Notes under the pieces: generated by a model
Database searches by the model: none
Seen by the model: the letters and a program-made list of their open reading frames with translations, nothing else
What the model was told of the DNA's origin: nothing
NCBI GenBank assembly: GCA_023375785.1
Contig: SZWC01006945.1
Coordinates: forward strand, 68,003-132,002
Source of the DNA: Penium margaritaceum
Lineage: Eukaryota; Streptophyta; Zygnematophyceae; Desmidiales; Peniaceae
Direction: 5' to 3'
DNA length: 64,000 bases
Shown: positions 10,416-20,975 of the stretch, in pieces
Layout: each line of letters begins with the position of its first letter
How positions within the stretch are numbered: position 1 is the first letter of the stretch
Made by a program: the position numbers and the translations under genes

Positions 10416-12474
10416 TTAATTAATGCTGTCTTGAATATTCTCGTAGGGATCCTTGTTTTTATGCAAAGCATTGTAGCCCCACCACTTGACCACATACTGA
10501 GTGATGTTTCTACTGAGGTAGTGCCCCATGATAACTTTGGCTGTGTACTTCATGCCCTTGTCTGCTTTGATAGGAGATGGAGATACGCATCTGCTATAGA
10601 AGTGCTTGCTGGGATCCCGGTAAAGTTTTAGCCTGATGAGGTAGAATACCAGGTGGGCTGCCATGTTGTCCGGTACGAGAACAGTCTCTTCATCTACACC
10701 ATCACGACTTGTCCCATCCACTTAGGATTGAGTTTGGTACAGTTTCATCCTTGAGAATGAAACTGTACTCAGCGTTTGGACTACTGAGCAGGATGCGATC
10801 ACTGACACAGAACATGGTGTCCATCTGATTCTTGTTGGATGCTTGTTTCACTGTTGTGTTTGTTGTTGTGAGCAGTTGGAAATTTTTATCCAAGGTACTC
10901 TGGAAGTCTCGCCGCTGGATGTTGACTACCAATATGTTGTTCAAGCTTTGAAAACCTACAGGAGTTGAGGGGATTTTGTCATAAACTACCTTGAAAGGAA
11001 TCTTTCGAGTTGCAATAACATCAAGATTTTTTATGAGAGCTTGGCAGTCCATAGCTTAACCGCCTAGTCAGTGCCATCGGCTCATCCAGATTTTGGAGTA
11101 GATGTTTGAGCGTCTCATTAGTGCGCTCAGCCTGGTCGTCAGTTTGGTAATTGAAAGTCGTTGATAGCTGAATCTGATTGCAGTTGCGAGTCATAAACTC
11201 CCCCAAAAACTGTCTGTGAATTGTTCATCCCTGTTGATAGTGATGCGGAGGAAACACTGTATAGATAAAGGATGTTCTTGAGGAACAATCACAATGTTCT
11301 CTCGACGGTGAGTGTGTCTGTCGTGAGGATGAAGTGAAACATCTTTGAGAACCGGTCGACTAGCACGAGTATTTCATCAAACTCTTTCGCTGCAATGGGT
11401 CAACTAGTTACAAAGTCGATGGAGATTTCTATCCATGGTCCTTTGAGTACTTGCAGTGGTTTGTCTTGACGTATGTCGTTGGCACACACCGCAGGTCTTG
11501 CTCTAGTCTGTGACGTCGGTTTGCATCTTGTCCCGCCAATAATACTTGGTGAGTTTCTGAACTGTTTCATCCTTGTTGAAGTGTCCACATAGACCAGTGT
11601 CATTGCACTACTCCTCCACCATAAGCTGGAGTTTTCCAATTGGGATCACAGAGCCACTTCAAGCGAAGAACCTCTGTTAACAAGAATAATCAAGCCAAGA
11701 GTTGCTTTTTTTTCACTGGCCAAACTCCTTGTAAATTCTTACAAACAACCCAGTGGGGAATGCGTCTCACTTGACGAGTAATGTGCTGATCTCATGCATG
11801 AGGTTTGGTGACCAACGATGAACATCTGATTCATTTTTCTAGGCCATTACACCATGTTGTAGTCAAAGCATGACTCAAAGAACTCCATACATCGAGTTTG
11901 TGGATGACACAAATTTGACAAATCTTGAGACATTGCGATGTGTGATGGTCATTGCGCATGATACATCATTGGAATTTGAAATAGCACTTCCACATTTTGA
12001 AGGCATGTATGACTGCAAATATCTCCTTTTTGTACACAATTTAGTCCAGCTCCGGCTTGCATGATTTTTTCCACATGTACGTGACCGGTTGTTCTCTGCC
12101 GCTGTTGTTTAAAAGAAAAGCTTGATTAGACACGTCGGTGGCCATAATTCAGCTCACTAAATCATGGCTAATTGTAAGGTTGGCACCGAGGTTACAAAAT
12201 TTATCAGAGATTCAAATGCTCATTGTTTGCTACCTATCCAACTCCACTTGGTGCTTTTATACGTGAGATCAGATAGAGGGATTGACACTCACATGTATTC
12301 CATCACAAATCGGCAGTAGTAATCGCAAAATCTCAAATCATGGAAACGTCTTGACCATTGGTGGGAATTGGACAATAAGCAACTACCTCCACTTTCTTCG
12401 GGTCCATAGTGAACCATCCGCGGTCGATGATGTGGCAGAAAAACTCGATTAAACAACATCCTTTGCATTACATC
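10416..12474 (-). pseudogene. Ty3/gypsy pol remnant: RT thumb, RNase H, integrase, chromodomain
   Basis: On the minus strand from 12,474: RT thumb with TMDPKKVEVVAYCPIPTN (near 12,390), an RNase H-type DYIVYDKE-like box (IVYKKEIFAVIHAFK, 12,040-12,000), an integrase zinc region with TGLCGHFNKDETVQKL and CGVCQRH (11,600-11,490), the core start GPWIEISIDFV (11,440), the core end FNYQTDDQAERTNETLKHLL (11,155-11,090), the C-terminal tail (11,052-10,702) and a chromodomain (YTAKVIMGHYL.., YVVKWWGYNA.., 10,560-10,420). There are stops and frameshifts throughout. Its 5' part is replaced by a plus-strand copia scrap at 12,475. Confidence 0.85.
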
Positions 12475-12785
12475 TCACTGATCAGTTTTGCCATTTTTGG
12501 TGGGTCTTTACTTTGTCTCAAAATACTAATGTGGCGGATGTCCTTCAAGAGTGGCTTCTCCGGGCTAAGGATGCCTGTCTGCGGCAGCTATGGGTTTTTT
12601 GCTTGGACCGTGGTGGTGAGTTATCTGGTCCCAATTCTTCTTTCCTTCCTTCTGGCCCCTCACACGCTCCAACAAAATGGTGTTCATCAACGTTAGAACC
12701 CAAATCTTGTTGAAAGGATCCGGTCTCTTTGTCAAAGTGTGGGCTAGATCCACTCTTTGCGTTTGGGGCCATCTCTTCCTTTAAG
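12475..12785 (+). pseudogene. Copia integrase core fragment
   Basis: One reading frame gives LTDQFCHFWWVFTLSQNTN, then DVLQEWLLRAKDACLRQLW, then FCLDRGGELSGPNSSF and, after a frameshift, HTLQQNGVHQR with a stop where other copies have Trp (ERWN). This is the integrase core from the TDDFSR region to past PQQNGV. The aligned sequence at 21,170-21,480 belongs to the same lineage. The fragment is bounded at both sides by unrelated elements. Confidence 0.85.
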
Positions 12786-13434
12786 TGACTGATTAAGAAC
12801 CAAGAATGCGCAACAGACACCTCCAATTTCTAGCCCCCCTGCAGCTCTGTAGAGCTTGTTACTTAGTTTCTAAGCCAACCACAGAATAGACCTATTTTCT
12901 GACAGGTAAGGTTTTCTCGGTAAGCCTTGCCACACGGCCGATAGCCCAAACCTGGACGTAGTCCGTTTTTCCCGAGAACTGGAGCATACCATGATATGCA
13001 CGCAGCGAACGCAGTCGTGCGGTCAGAATCAGCTAGGTAAACAATAGTGAGGATTTATGGCTGTCTAAACCCAGGTAGTACATACAATAGCCCCTGGTGA
13101 CAGTAGTGTCACGCTAACATGAGACTTGGACCCTAAGCAGAGCAAGATGCTACAGACCCAATGGTATAGTTAGATCAACCGCTAGACGCATGCAGACAGC
13201 ATCTGTAATGGCAGTGACAGCCAGCGGCCCGATCGCCGAGGAGGCCTGCTTATGGAGTTGAGCAGGTCGTTGAAGGGAGAAGGCTCCAGAAAACTACGTG
13301 AAGGCCTCAGCGTGCGTCGGCTCCACCAGACGACACTCCAGCAACATCAAGTCTCACCGTCAGTCATCTGTACATTGATGTACAGAAGCCGGAAGGACAC
13401 AAAAAAGCACAATGGGAGATGCAAAAAACCAACA
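12786..13434 (-). mobile_element. Left LTR of copia B, truncated (family A LTR)
   Basis: Matches the last ~650 bp of the LTRs at 22,606-23,457 and 30,639-31,492: CTGATTA..AAGAATG..GCAACA, GTAGAGCTTGTTACT, TTTCTGACAGG, CCCGGGCGT-like, ACTGGA.CATACCAT and the end AAAAACCAACA. The first ~200 bp are missing; the sequence to the left is integrase coding. As the element is on the minus strand, this is its 3' LTR, and its TG start is at 13,434. Confidence 0.85.
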
Positions 13435-13446
13435 CTCCCCCATGAC
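13435..13446 (-). other. Polypurine tract of copia B
   Basis: On the minus strand TCATGGGGGAG sits directly before the LTR start TGTTGG. The same word precedes the LTRs of elements A, D, E1, E2 and F. Confidence 0.8.
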
Positions 13447-13541
13447 TCACAGGCGCAGTGCACATGGGTGGGCAGCGAAACATTCAACAGACATACTCCC
13501 CCAGGGCACATGGAGACGTAGGCAAGGACAAAGAGTGCAAC

Positions 13542-14724
13542 TCACGGACGCACGCCGACCAAACTCACAACCTTCTTGAATGAGTCGCGCTTTAGTGCCT
13601 TGGTCAAGAAGTTAACCGGCTGCCGCGCTGTCTCAACCCACATAATGTTGACGCTGCCGTCATGCAACAATGAATGAACATAGTGATACTCGACGGTGAT
13701 GTGCTTTGTGCGTGTTTGATGCATGCTTTTCTTGTTGGCAATGGCCATGGCACTCTCACTGTCAGAATGCAACGTGATGGATGCGACAGACTGACGCAGC
13801 TCAGATAACAGACAACACAATCACACTCTGTCACATACGCCTGAGCCAAGGGCTGCACATTTAGCCTCAACAGTGCTTCATGCAATGCACACCTGCTTGC
13901 CACTACAATAGGACACAGTCGTGCCACCAATCAGAAAGATCCAGCCTGTGCGGCTCTTATCGTCCTGACTGCCGTCCCAGTCACTGTTGGTATAGCCCAC
14001 CATGACAACAAACGACTATCGGAGGAACATGACACCTCGCCGTGGATGCGAGACGACATAGCGCAGTACTCGGATTTCAGCCTCGAAGTGGAGGTGACGT
14101 GGCTCTTGAGAGAATTGAGCCAGGAGGTTGACGGCGAACGCGATGACAAGGCGCGTCGTTGTTGCGAGGAACATCAGTGACCTGATGACTCGAGAATACG
14201 TGGTCACGTCAACTAGATCTTCCACAACGGCTAGGTCAGAGTTCTTCAGCTTTATTGGCCATCGGGTGACATGGGTGAGGATGCACTCAACACGAGGGGC
14301 AGACCCTTGGCGAAGCGAGTGGACAAAGTCCATACATAGACAATGTGGTGGACATGCAGGATGCCATGGGAGTGATCATGCTCAAGCTCCATGCCCAGGA
14401 AGAATCATGTAGACCCGAGATCCTTCATTTGGTAGGCGGTGTGCTGCAGATCCTTGACATGCTGGATGGCTGTCATGCCTGGCGACGCAACGAGGACATC
14501 GTCAATGTAGACGAGGATATTGGCGAAGGTCTGGCCTTGCGAGCAAATGAACACTACGGGGTCATCAATGTTGCGAAGGAGGCCATCGCGCAGGTGCGTG
14601 CGACTAATCTCCTGGTTCCACCACCGAGGCGACTGCTTTAGGCCATAGAGGGCCTTTCACAGCCGCCAGACGTTCTCAGTGCCGTCATCATGGCCTAGAG
14701 GCAACACCACGTAGATCTCCCCAC
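13542..14724 (-). pseudogene. Copia B RNase H and RT palm
   Basis: Minus strand. From 14,724 downwards: the RT palm with LVYIDDVLVAS (catalytic YIDD at 14,498-14,509, intact), a region with LVIAFAVNLLAQFSQEPRHLHFEAEIRVLRYVV (14,160-14,060), then RNase H pieces with SRTGW-like, GEVSC, the substrate-side SITLHSDSESAMAIANKKSMHQTRTKHI (13,790-13,700) and the C-terminal FLTKAL (13,600). Frames change near 13,820, 13,930 and 14,016. The RT fingers are separated from it by an insert at 14,725-14,992. Confidence 0.88.
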
Positions 14725-14992
14725 GAGTTATAGTTAATCACCCTAAATTCATACACTCGACAATTGGTGCATAGAAAAATGTATTCCTATGTGCAAGCAT
14801 TTTTCAGAAATCATCAACAACAATTCATGCAACTAGATCCCATACGGACATTCATTGCATAAGATGTAAGTTATTATGGGTTATATGTACAACATGCTAG
14901 TTTTTGTTCGAACTCCATTTTCACTGATATGTTCACTTCCCAATACACTTGCCAATTCACATTTTGAGGGGTGAGGTGATTGGTCATGTATG
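14725..14992. mobile_element. 268 bp AT-rich insertion inside copia B RT
   Basis: The related copia A reads straight through (24,730-24,750) where B has 268 extra bases, much more AT-rich than the element. The insert is flanked by CTCCCCAC (14,717-14,724) and CTCCTCAC (14,993-15,000), a likely 8 bp target duplication with one change. Both ends carry AATCACC at the same offset of 11 bases from the border in inverted orientation, a weak hint of terminal inverted repeats. It may be a small hAT-type non-autonomous element; no coding capacity. Confidence 0.55.
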
Positions 14993-15290
14993 CTCCTCAC
15001 CCTCCATCGAGCCATGTAGGAAAGCGTTGCTCACGTCCATCTGATGCAGCTCCCAGCCATGCTGGTCAACCAGGCTGAAGAGTGCCTAGCTAGTGGAGAA
15101 TCTTCCAACTGGAGCAAAGATCTCTAAGTAATCAACCCTAAGGACCTGAGCAAACCCCTTGGCTGTGCGGCAGGCTTTGTACTTGTCCAACGACCCCTCT
15201 GACTTCCATTTGCACCGGAAGAACCATTTGGCATCGATGGCCTTCCAACCCGGGGGGAGATGTACGAGGTCATACACAAGGTGGTGCTGG
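14993..15290 (-). pseudogene. Copia B RT fingers
   Basis: Minus strand: MYDLVHLPPGWKAIDAKWFFRCKWKSEGSLDKYKA starts at 15,277 (given here as motif order: LVxLPPG, KAIDAKW, LDKYKA), followed by FAPVGRFSTS and, at 15,060-14,995, the HGWELHQMDVSNAFLHGS-type box. It continues into the palm beyond the 268 bp insert. A stop stands within the GVDY region. Confidence 0.85.
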
Positions 15291-16129
15291 ATAGCAGCAA
15301 GCTTGTCGACGAAAGGAGCATCCCAGTGTGTGGCATTAAGGCTTGAGCCTCGCGTAGGGTGGTTGGGTCCTTCGGGCGTGCCGTGGAGTAGACTACAAGG
15401 GTGTATGTATCTCGAGTTCCAGGTGGGATGTGTGTGAGTGCAACCGTGACGGCATGTCCATGCTCCTGATGGAGCATGGCATAGCCCAGTGCGGAGCCCG
15501 GGTGGAGGTCGGCAATGATGGCCGAAGTGGTTGGGCCGAGGGCCTTGGTACCAGGGTCACCACTCACTATCATACAAGTGGAAGAGACACGTGGGGCAAC
15601 GGGGGGCCGAGGCGCCACAGGGCGTGTTGTGGCGGTCTGTGCACTCACTAATGGCCTGGATCAAAGGCTGCCGCCTGGGCCACATGTGTAGTGTGGTAGG
15701 GCAAGAAATGGCACTGAGTCCGAGGTGCTGGCGGAGGCAGACGGGGCTGCTGGTACAGAGGGACATGCGGATGGAGCGGAGCTGCTGACCCGGAGGGACC
15801 AGTGGACGCAGAAGAGTCTACTGGCCCGGAGGGAGCAGCAGATGCGGACTGGGCTGCCTGCGTGGAGGGGCTAACGGAAGCGACTGGGACTGCCAACCTA
15901 GAGGGGTCAGCGGACATGACCAGGGCTGCTGGCCCAAAGGGGCCAGCGGACGTGACTGGTGCTGCCGGCATGGAGGGGCTAGCGAACGCGACTGGGGCTG
16001 CCGGCCTGGAGGGGCAAGCCGACGCTACTAGAGCTGTTGGCCCGGGGGGGCTGGCGGACGCGACTCGGGCTACCGACTCAAAGGGACCATGAGATGTGCC
16101 GCCCGAAAACAGTAGGACGGAGGAAAGAA
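15291..16129 (-). pseudogene. Copia B integrase-RT linker with 36 bp minisatellite
   Basis: Low-complexity linker between integrase and RT. Around 15,770-16,090 the minus strand encodes repeats of a 12-residue unit like SAGPSGPAAPVA, i.e. a 36 bp tandem repeat in frame with pol. Copia A has a longer array at 25,480-26,030. N-terminal to it is the end of integrase (DALFFEERFPRDLV, 16,220), and C-terminal are TALGLTTSAIIADLHPGSALGYAMLHQEH-type residues leading to RT. Confidence 0.8.
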
Positions 16130-16896
16130 TCACCACTCCCCCATGCGACTTGAGGGAAATCGACGAGCAGGAGCAAACGAGGTCGCGAGGAAACCGCTCC
16201 TCAAAGAAGAGGGCATCGCACAACTCGATGATGCACTACTAGGAGGGATCCCACAAGTGCCAAGCTTTTGACTAACGAGAGACACCAACAAAGGTGCAGT
16301 GACGTGCGCGGGGGGCGAGCTTGGCGCCCTACTGCGGGGTGGACAGCCACATAATGGCCACGCACCCCAAGACACGAGCCGGGTGGAGGTCAGCCCGCTG
16401 ACCGCACGAGTGCTGGTACAGCGTGGATTGGCAGGGAAGGGGTCCATGGGGAATCCAATTCAAGACTCACGTCATGTAGGCAATGGCTTCAAAGTAGAAG
16501 CCATCAAAGAGGCCAAACTCGATCCGCATGGTGCGGACGGTGCAGGCCATGTTGTGGTTCAACCGCTCAGAGATGCCATTCTGGGCTGGTGTGTAAGGCA
16601 CCGACATCTTTTGGTGGGTACCGCAGGAAGCGAGGAAAGTTGTGGTCTTTCCTATGTACTTGCCACCACAATCAGAGCGAAAGTGAAGAAGATGCCGACC
16701 ACATAGAGGCTCTGCACGGACAAGCTATTCCTGAATGGACTAGCTTGGATGGACCCGGAGGAGTCTATTCAAGAGAAGGCAGAAGACCTTGCGGTACCGA
16801 GAGTAGTCATGAGTAAGGGTAAGGACATAACGTCCATGCTCCTTGATGGACTCGGTAGGGTAAGGATCCATGACATCGGAAGTCTAGAGGGGCGGA
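16130..16896 (-). pseudogene. Copia B integrase, C-terminal two thirds
   Basis: Minus-strand segments match integrase of copia A: the core and tail (16,840-16,130) with the aromatic GT.SYTKMSVPYTP-like region near 16,600 and the tail around 16,450-16,220. Several frameshifts are present. The gene is split from its N-terminal part by a hAT-like insertion with duplicated GGGGCGGA. Confidence 0.75.
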
Positions 16897-17778
16897 TAAG
16901 GCTGCATACAGATCCTATTCGCAAAGCTTGAGAAGGATCCGGATTTGTGGGACGGATCCTACACCAGGATCCGGATCCGGGAGTCTGGATCCTGGATCCG
17001 GATCCATGGATCCGGCTGCTCGATAGAAAAAGCCCTATTTTAGAGAGCTGATCAATGAATGTACCTGAAGTTGCAAAATTGGAAAAAAGGGGGTTGGCAT
17101 CGACTCCGGCCACTTCACAAATTTTTGTGTGAGTGCCAGAGTCATCTCTCAGTGCTACAGTTCAAGACGACCAATCGTCACATAGGGTTGCATGCTGATG
17201 TGGCATTCACTTCTGCCACATCTACGTAACACCACTAAGATGTACCTGTCCGTTCAGTCATTTGAGGTTTGAACAACCGAACGATTGTTTGAATGTTCAA
17301 ACGTCAGCTTAATGTAGGAAGACAAAACAGTGCACATGCATATGATGGTCACTTAATCCATGTCCTGCAACAGGTTGGCTTCTATTGGTGCTCTTCTGTC
17401 CGCAGAACAGTGGCTTGGCACCCACCCTCTACGAACATGAGGCTCAACACCAAGAAATCTGTGTCGACTAACCATAGGACAAAACCACCATGTCTCGTCT
17501 GACAGAATTGACAGGTTTGTTTGATGTGGTGTTTGAACTTTGCCTCGCTCAAAACCGAGGCACACATCTTGACCGTTTGAATTAAAACAAGCAACACATA
17601 TGTTGTATGGAAGACATGACCAGGACCTCTCGCCCAGTTTTCTTAGCCCCCCTTTATCCCCTCAAAAAGATCTGCTTCCGGATCTTGGAATATAGACCGG
17701 ATCCAAGATCCTCGATCTAGATCTAGATCCGGATTTTTGGGTAGTTCCCATGGATCTTAGGATCCTTGTGCAGCCTTA
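16897..17778. mobile_element. hAT-like non-autonomous DNA transposon, 882 bp
   Basis: Starts TAAGGCTGCA and ends TGCAGCCTTA; the inverted termini match at 18 of the first 21 positions by eye. It is flanked by GGGGCGGA (16,889-16,896) and GGGACGGA (17,779-17,786), an 8 bp target duplication with one change, and the uninterrupted site reads GGGGCGGATGCACGGG in copia A (26,789-26,804). An 8 bp duplication is the hallmark of the hAT superfamily. Both subterminal regions are packed with GGATCC/GATCCGGATC words (16,935-17,010 and 17,680-17,765). No transposase frame is present. Confidence 0.85.
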
Positions 17779-17786
17779 GGGACGGA

Positions 17787-18105
17787 CACACGGGAGAAAG
17801 ATTGGGGGGATGTGGACAGGTGCATCTTGCCCTAAGCGCAATGAATGCACTCTGTGGGGCATGACCAGGGGAAGGAGTCCGGGTCAAGGCCCTTGGCCGG
17901 CTGGGTGCAGAACATGCTCTCAATGGCAGCAGAGTGGACGTGGCAAAGGGGGCGGTGCAAGAGTTGTGTGTGTTATGGTGAGAGTGTGGTGGTAACAAAC
18001 ACATGGCCTGCGGTGGCCAATGGGAAGGGGACGAGGGAGCGGAAGACAGACGAGACACGCACCACAGGTTGCCACGGGTGGTGGCGTGCAGAACGACAAG
18101 ACGAG
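17787..18105 (-). pseudogene. Copia B integrase N-terminal zinc region, 5' end of truncated element
   Basis: Minus strand: LVVLHATTRGNLWCV (18,100-18,055), TAGHVFVTTTLS (18,010-17,975), an HHCC zinc region with LLHRPLCHVHSAAIESM and CPTECIHCA-type residues (17,960-17,830). Copia A aligns throughout (27,120-26,800). Beyond 18,105 the sequence turns to plus-strand gag of another element, so protease, gag, leader and right LTR of B are gone. Confidence 0.82.
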
Positions 18106-18805
18106 GGTCTCCTTTCCCTCCGGCTGCATCCTCCTCTCCTTCCCCTCCTCCTCCTCTTTGACCACAACGGCCTCAGCTCTTGCCTCTCATGGCTGTGGAC
18201 TCAGCCGTGGTCGTGGGCAGAGCAAGGGGTGGGCCAAAGCGGCCACACCATCCCAGGTTCCTAGTGAGGCGGTATGCCGGAATTGCGGCTCCTTTGAGCA
18301 CTCCGCCCGCAAGTGCCCTGAGCCCCCTCACGACCTTCACCTCGTGCGCACCATGCGTGCGTACTGGGCTCGCACTGCTGGGTCCTCCTCCGATACCAGC
18401 TCTACCGCCGGCTCCTCCTACTGGCCCGCCAACTCCTCCTCTGCCCATGCCTACTCCACCACAGGCGCTTCCTCCACTCCCCCATCTGTCCCATACCCTT
18501 GGGACTGGCCACCGCCTTATGGAGCATCCAGCTACGCTAGGCCTCCTTCCCCAGCCTACGCTCTTCTTCCGTGGATTTCCCCTCCCGCCAGCACGTCGGC
18601 TCCATCGCCCTCGCCTTCTGTCGCCAGGAAGCGTGAGTTGGAGCAGTCTCTTCTGCAGCGCCTGCACCTTCGTGACCAGCAAGGTGAGAGTGTGTCTTCC
18701 TTGGCCAGAGGTCTTGCTCGTGACAGTGACACTGATCTTCGTGGGGTTCCCTCCGGTCACGTTCTTGGTATGTCGCCCATGGCTGTGTCATGGGTCAAGC
18801 ACTAG
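18106..18805 (+). pseudogene. Copia C gag, C-terminal part with zinc knuckle
   Basis: RNA-binding nucleocapsid region. A CCHC knuckle CRNCGSFEHSARKC lies at 18,275-18,316 (C-x2-C-x4-H-x4-C, canonical). It is followed by a long Ser/Pro/Tyr-rich stretch and a helical, charged segment (RKRELEQSLLQRLHLRDQQ), then stops at 18,803-18,805. The N-terminal capsid part is missing: the element is truncated at about 18,105 where it meets copia B tail to tail. Confidence 0.85.
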
Positions 18806-18847
18806 CAACCAGTCGTTCTCCTTCATCGTCTTGCTGGTTGTGATCCG

Positions 18848-19672
18848 TTGCCTCCCTCTCTTGACATTGTTGCCACCTATGGCGTTCTCCCTCACGTTTG
18901 TGCATATGGTGGCTTCTGGGTTCTCCACTCAGAAGCCACACACCATATGACATCTTTCTTTGTCTTGTTAGGCCCTACCGACACCGTTCGCTTTGTCACG
19001 ACTGGCTCCGGCCAGTTGCTCCCCGTGTTGGGTATTGGGGTCGTTCACTTTTTTGGTCCCAGTGGTGCCGTGTTCTTTCTTGACGTCTCGTACATGCCTT
19101 CTTTGGAGCTCATCTTACTGTTGCTGATCTCCCTTGACGATCAGAGTATGGATTTCTCTTCCAGTCAGGGTGTTGGGAGTATCACTCTTCGTTCCTCTGG
19201 TTGTGCTGTTTTGCGGGGGGTTTGCTGTGACATGCTTTATCGTGTTCCTATTCACTCACCCTCCACACCTTATGTTGGCTCTACTCTTGCTCATGTCGCA
19301 CCTTCCCTCTCGCCTACAGATGTCCAGCTCTTGCATCGCCGCCTTGGCCATGTTCACACTGATGTAATCACCAACATGCTTCTTCTGCAGCTTGCTGTTG
19401 GCCTGTCACCATCCACGTTTCCTTTCCCTTGTCCCTCCGATTGTCTTGACTGTGCTCAGGACAAAATGCATCGCTCTCCCTTCACTCTACAGTATACTCA
19501 CTCCTCTCATTCCCTTGATCTTGTTCATGCTGATGTCATGGGGCCTCTACCACATGAGTTTCTTGGAGGTTTTGGGCGGTCTGTCTTGTGTCTCATGGAT
19601 GATTTCTTGTGCTTTCGCTGGATGTCTGCTCTTCGCCAAAAGAACGATGTGGTTGAGGTCGTTGCGCCGTAG
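18848..19672 (+). pseudogene. Copia C protease and integrase N-terminal half
   Basis: The protease site of related copies reads WIIDSGATHHMT; here it is WVLHSEATHHMT near 18,917-18,952, so the catalytic Asp is His and the Gly is Glu: a dead protease. DVSYMPSLELILLLLISL matches the usual second half. Integrase follows: LLHRRLGHVHTDV..CLDCAQDKMHRSPF (HHCC zinc region, 19,330-19,490), LDLVHADVMGPLP (first catalytic Asp) and MDDFLCFRWMSALRQKNDV. It stops at 19,670-19,672. Confidence 0.88.
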
Positions 19673-20652
19673 CTGGCTCAAGCTAAGCGGTCCTGTCAAC
19701 GTTCGTTGCGCGTCTTTTGTAGTGACCGTGGTGGTGAATGCCTTGGTTCCACCTCCCGATTCCTTGAGTCCCATAGGGTGTGTCCTTTGCTCATTACATA
19801 CCTTAGCAAAATGGGGTCTCTGAACGCTGGAATTGAACCCTCGCCGATGGAGTCCCCACCCTCCTTTCTGAGTCCGGTCTCCCGCCCTTGTTTGCCGTTA
19901 AGGCCATCAGTTACATGACCTAGGTCTGGAATCGGGTGCCGCACGGCCCGCTCCCGCACACTGTCACCTCCTTTGAGCACTGGTACGACACTCGTGCTGA
20001 TCTTCGTCTTGTTTGCGTGTGGGATAGCATTGCATTTTTCTGGCTGCATGAGGACCTTCGCGATGGGAAGCTCTCCCCACGTGTTTGTCTCTGTCCCTTC
20101 CTGGGTGTCTCCTCCCAGTCGAAGGCATGGCGATTCTGGGAGCCGAAGCGCGATCGCGTCATTGAATCCCATGATGCCATGTTCTTTGAGTATGTGCTTC
20201 TCTGTAATCTTAGTCGTGATTCTTTTGCTGCCTCCTTGCTTCCACTCTCTCAGTTGTGGGGGGAGGTCGGCACCTGGGGGCCTACGGGTGACTCAATTCC
20301 CTCAACCCCTGTGGTCCTTGCTGCGGTCTCCCATACACAGCCGTCACCCTCGGAGCGTTCGCCAGATCCCTGCACTGCGACTTCGTTGCCCTCCGATGCG
20401 CTCCCGTCTGCGTCCCCTAGCTCCCTTGGAGCTCCGGCCTCTCCCGCCACGTCTTTCCAAGTATCCGTCTCACCTACATACTCCTCTGCTGCCCCATCCA
20501 GTCCGATATCTCCTGTCGCACCGGTCCAACCCAGTCATTCCAACACTCCCCCTGGTCCTGCTCCCATCGAACCATTTGTTCAAGGAGGTCGCCTGTGTGC
20601 GCTTCCTTTCCGCTCTACCACAGTTGCGTTATCTTTTGTCCGTCCCTCTTAG
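19673..20652 (+). pseudogene. Copia C integrase C-terminal half and Pro/Ser linker
   Basis: Around 19,690-19,750 in shifted frames: CQRSLRVFCSDRGGECLGSTS (second catalytic Asp). 19,830-19,930 gives LADGVPTLLSESGLPPLFAVKAISYMT-like residues, and 19,936-20,200 gives the tail VWNRVPHGPLPHTVTSFEHW.., LGVSSQSKAWRFWEPKRDRVIES. 20,220-20,650 is Ser/Pro/Thr-rich, the variable linker to RT, without the 36 bp array of copia A and B. Confidence 0.85.
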
Positions 20653-20975
20653 TCTCAGATGGAGCAGTCCCCAGCGTTACCGACCCGCATGGACACCCTT
20701 GGCCTGGCCACAGGGGTTGTCCACCCTAGCTCAGTCCTCAGCCACACTCTGCTCATGTCAGAGCACGAGCATGCTCTCGAAGCTGCTGTCCTTGGCAGCG
20801 TTTCCAAATGCCATGCAATTGTTGATGCCACACCCTCGTCGCCGGACCCAACCACAGTTCAGCAAGCACGGGTTGCGCCCGACTCGAAACAGTGGGAGGC
20901 TGCAATGCAGGATAAACTGAGGGCTCTTGATGACCATGCAGTGTATGAGTTGGTGGACCTCCCACCAGGCCGCTC
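20653..20975 (+). pseudogene. Copia C reverse transcriptase, first part only
   Basis: MDTLGLATGVVHPSSVLSH and the run WEAAMQDKLRALDDHAVYEL followed by VDLPPGR are the standard start of copia RT. Right after PPGR (about 20,975) the sequence jumps back to integrase of a second copy. So the RT of C is cut after its first ~100 residues. Confidence 0.85.

Noticed and set aside
16935-17010. GGATCC-rich stretch as an independent satellite or CRISPR-like array
   Set aside because: Words are irregularly spaced and lie inside the hAT-like element, mirrored at its other end; no repeat-spacer structure.
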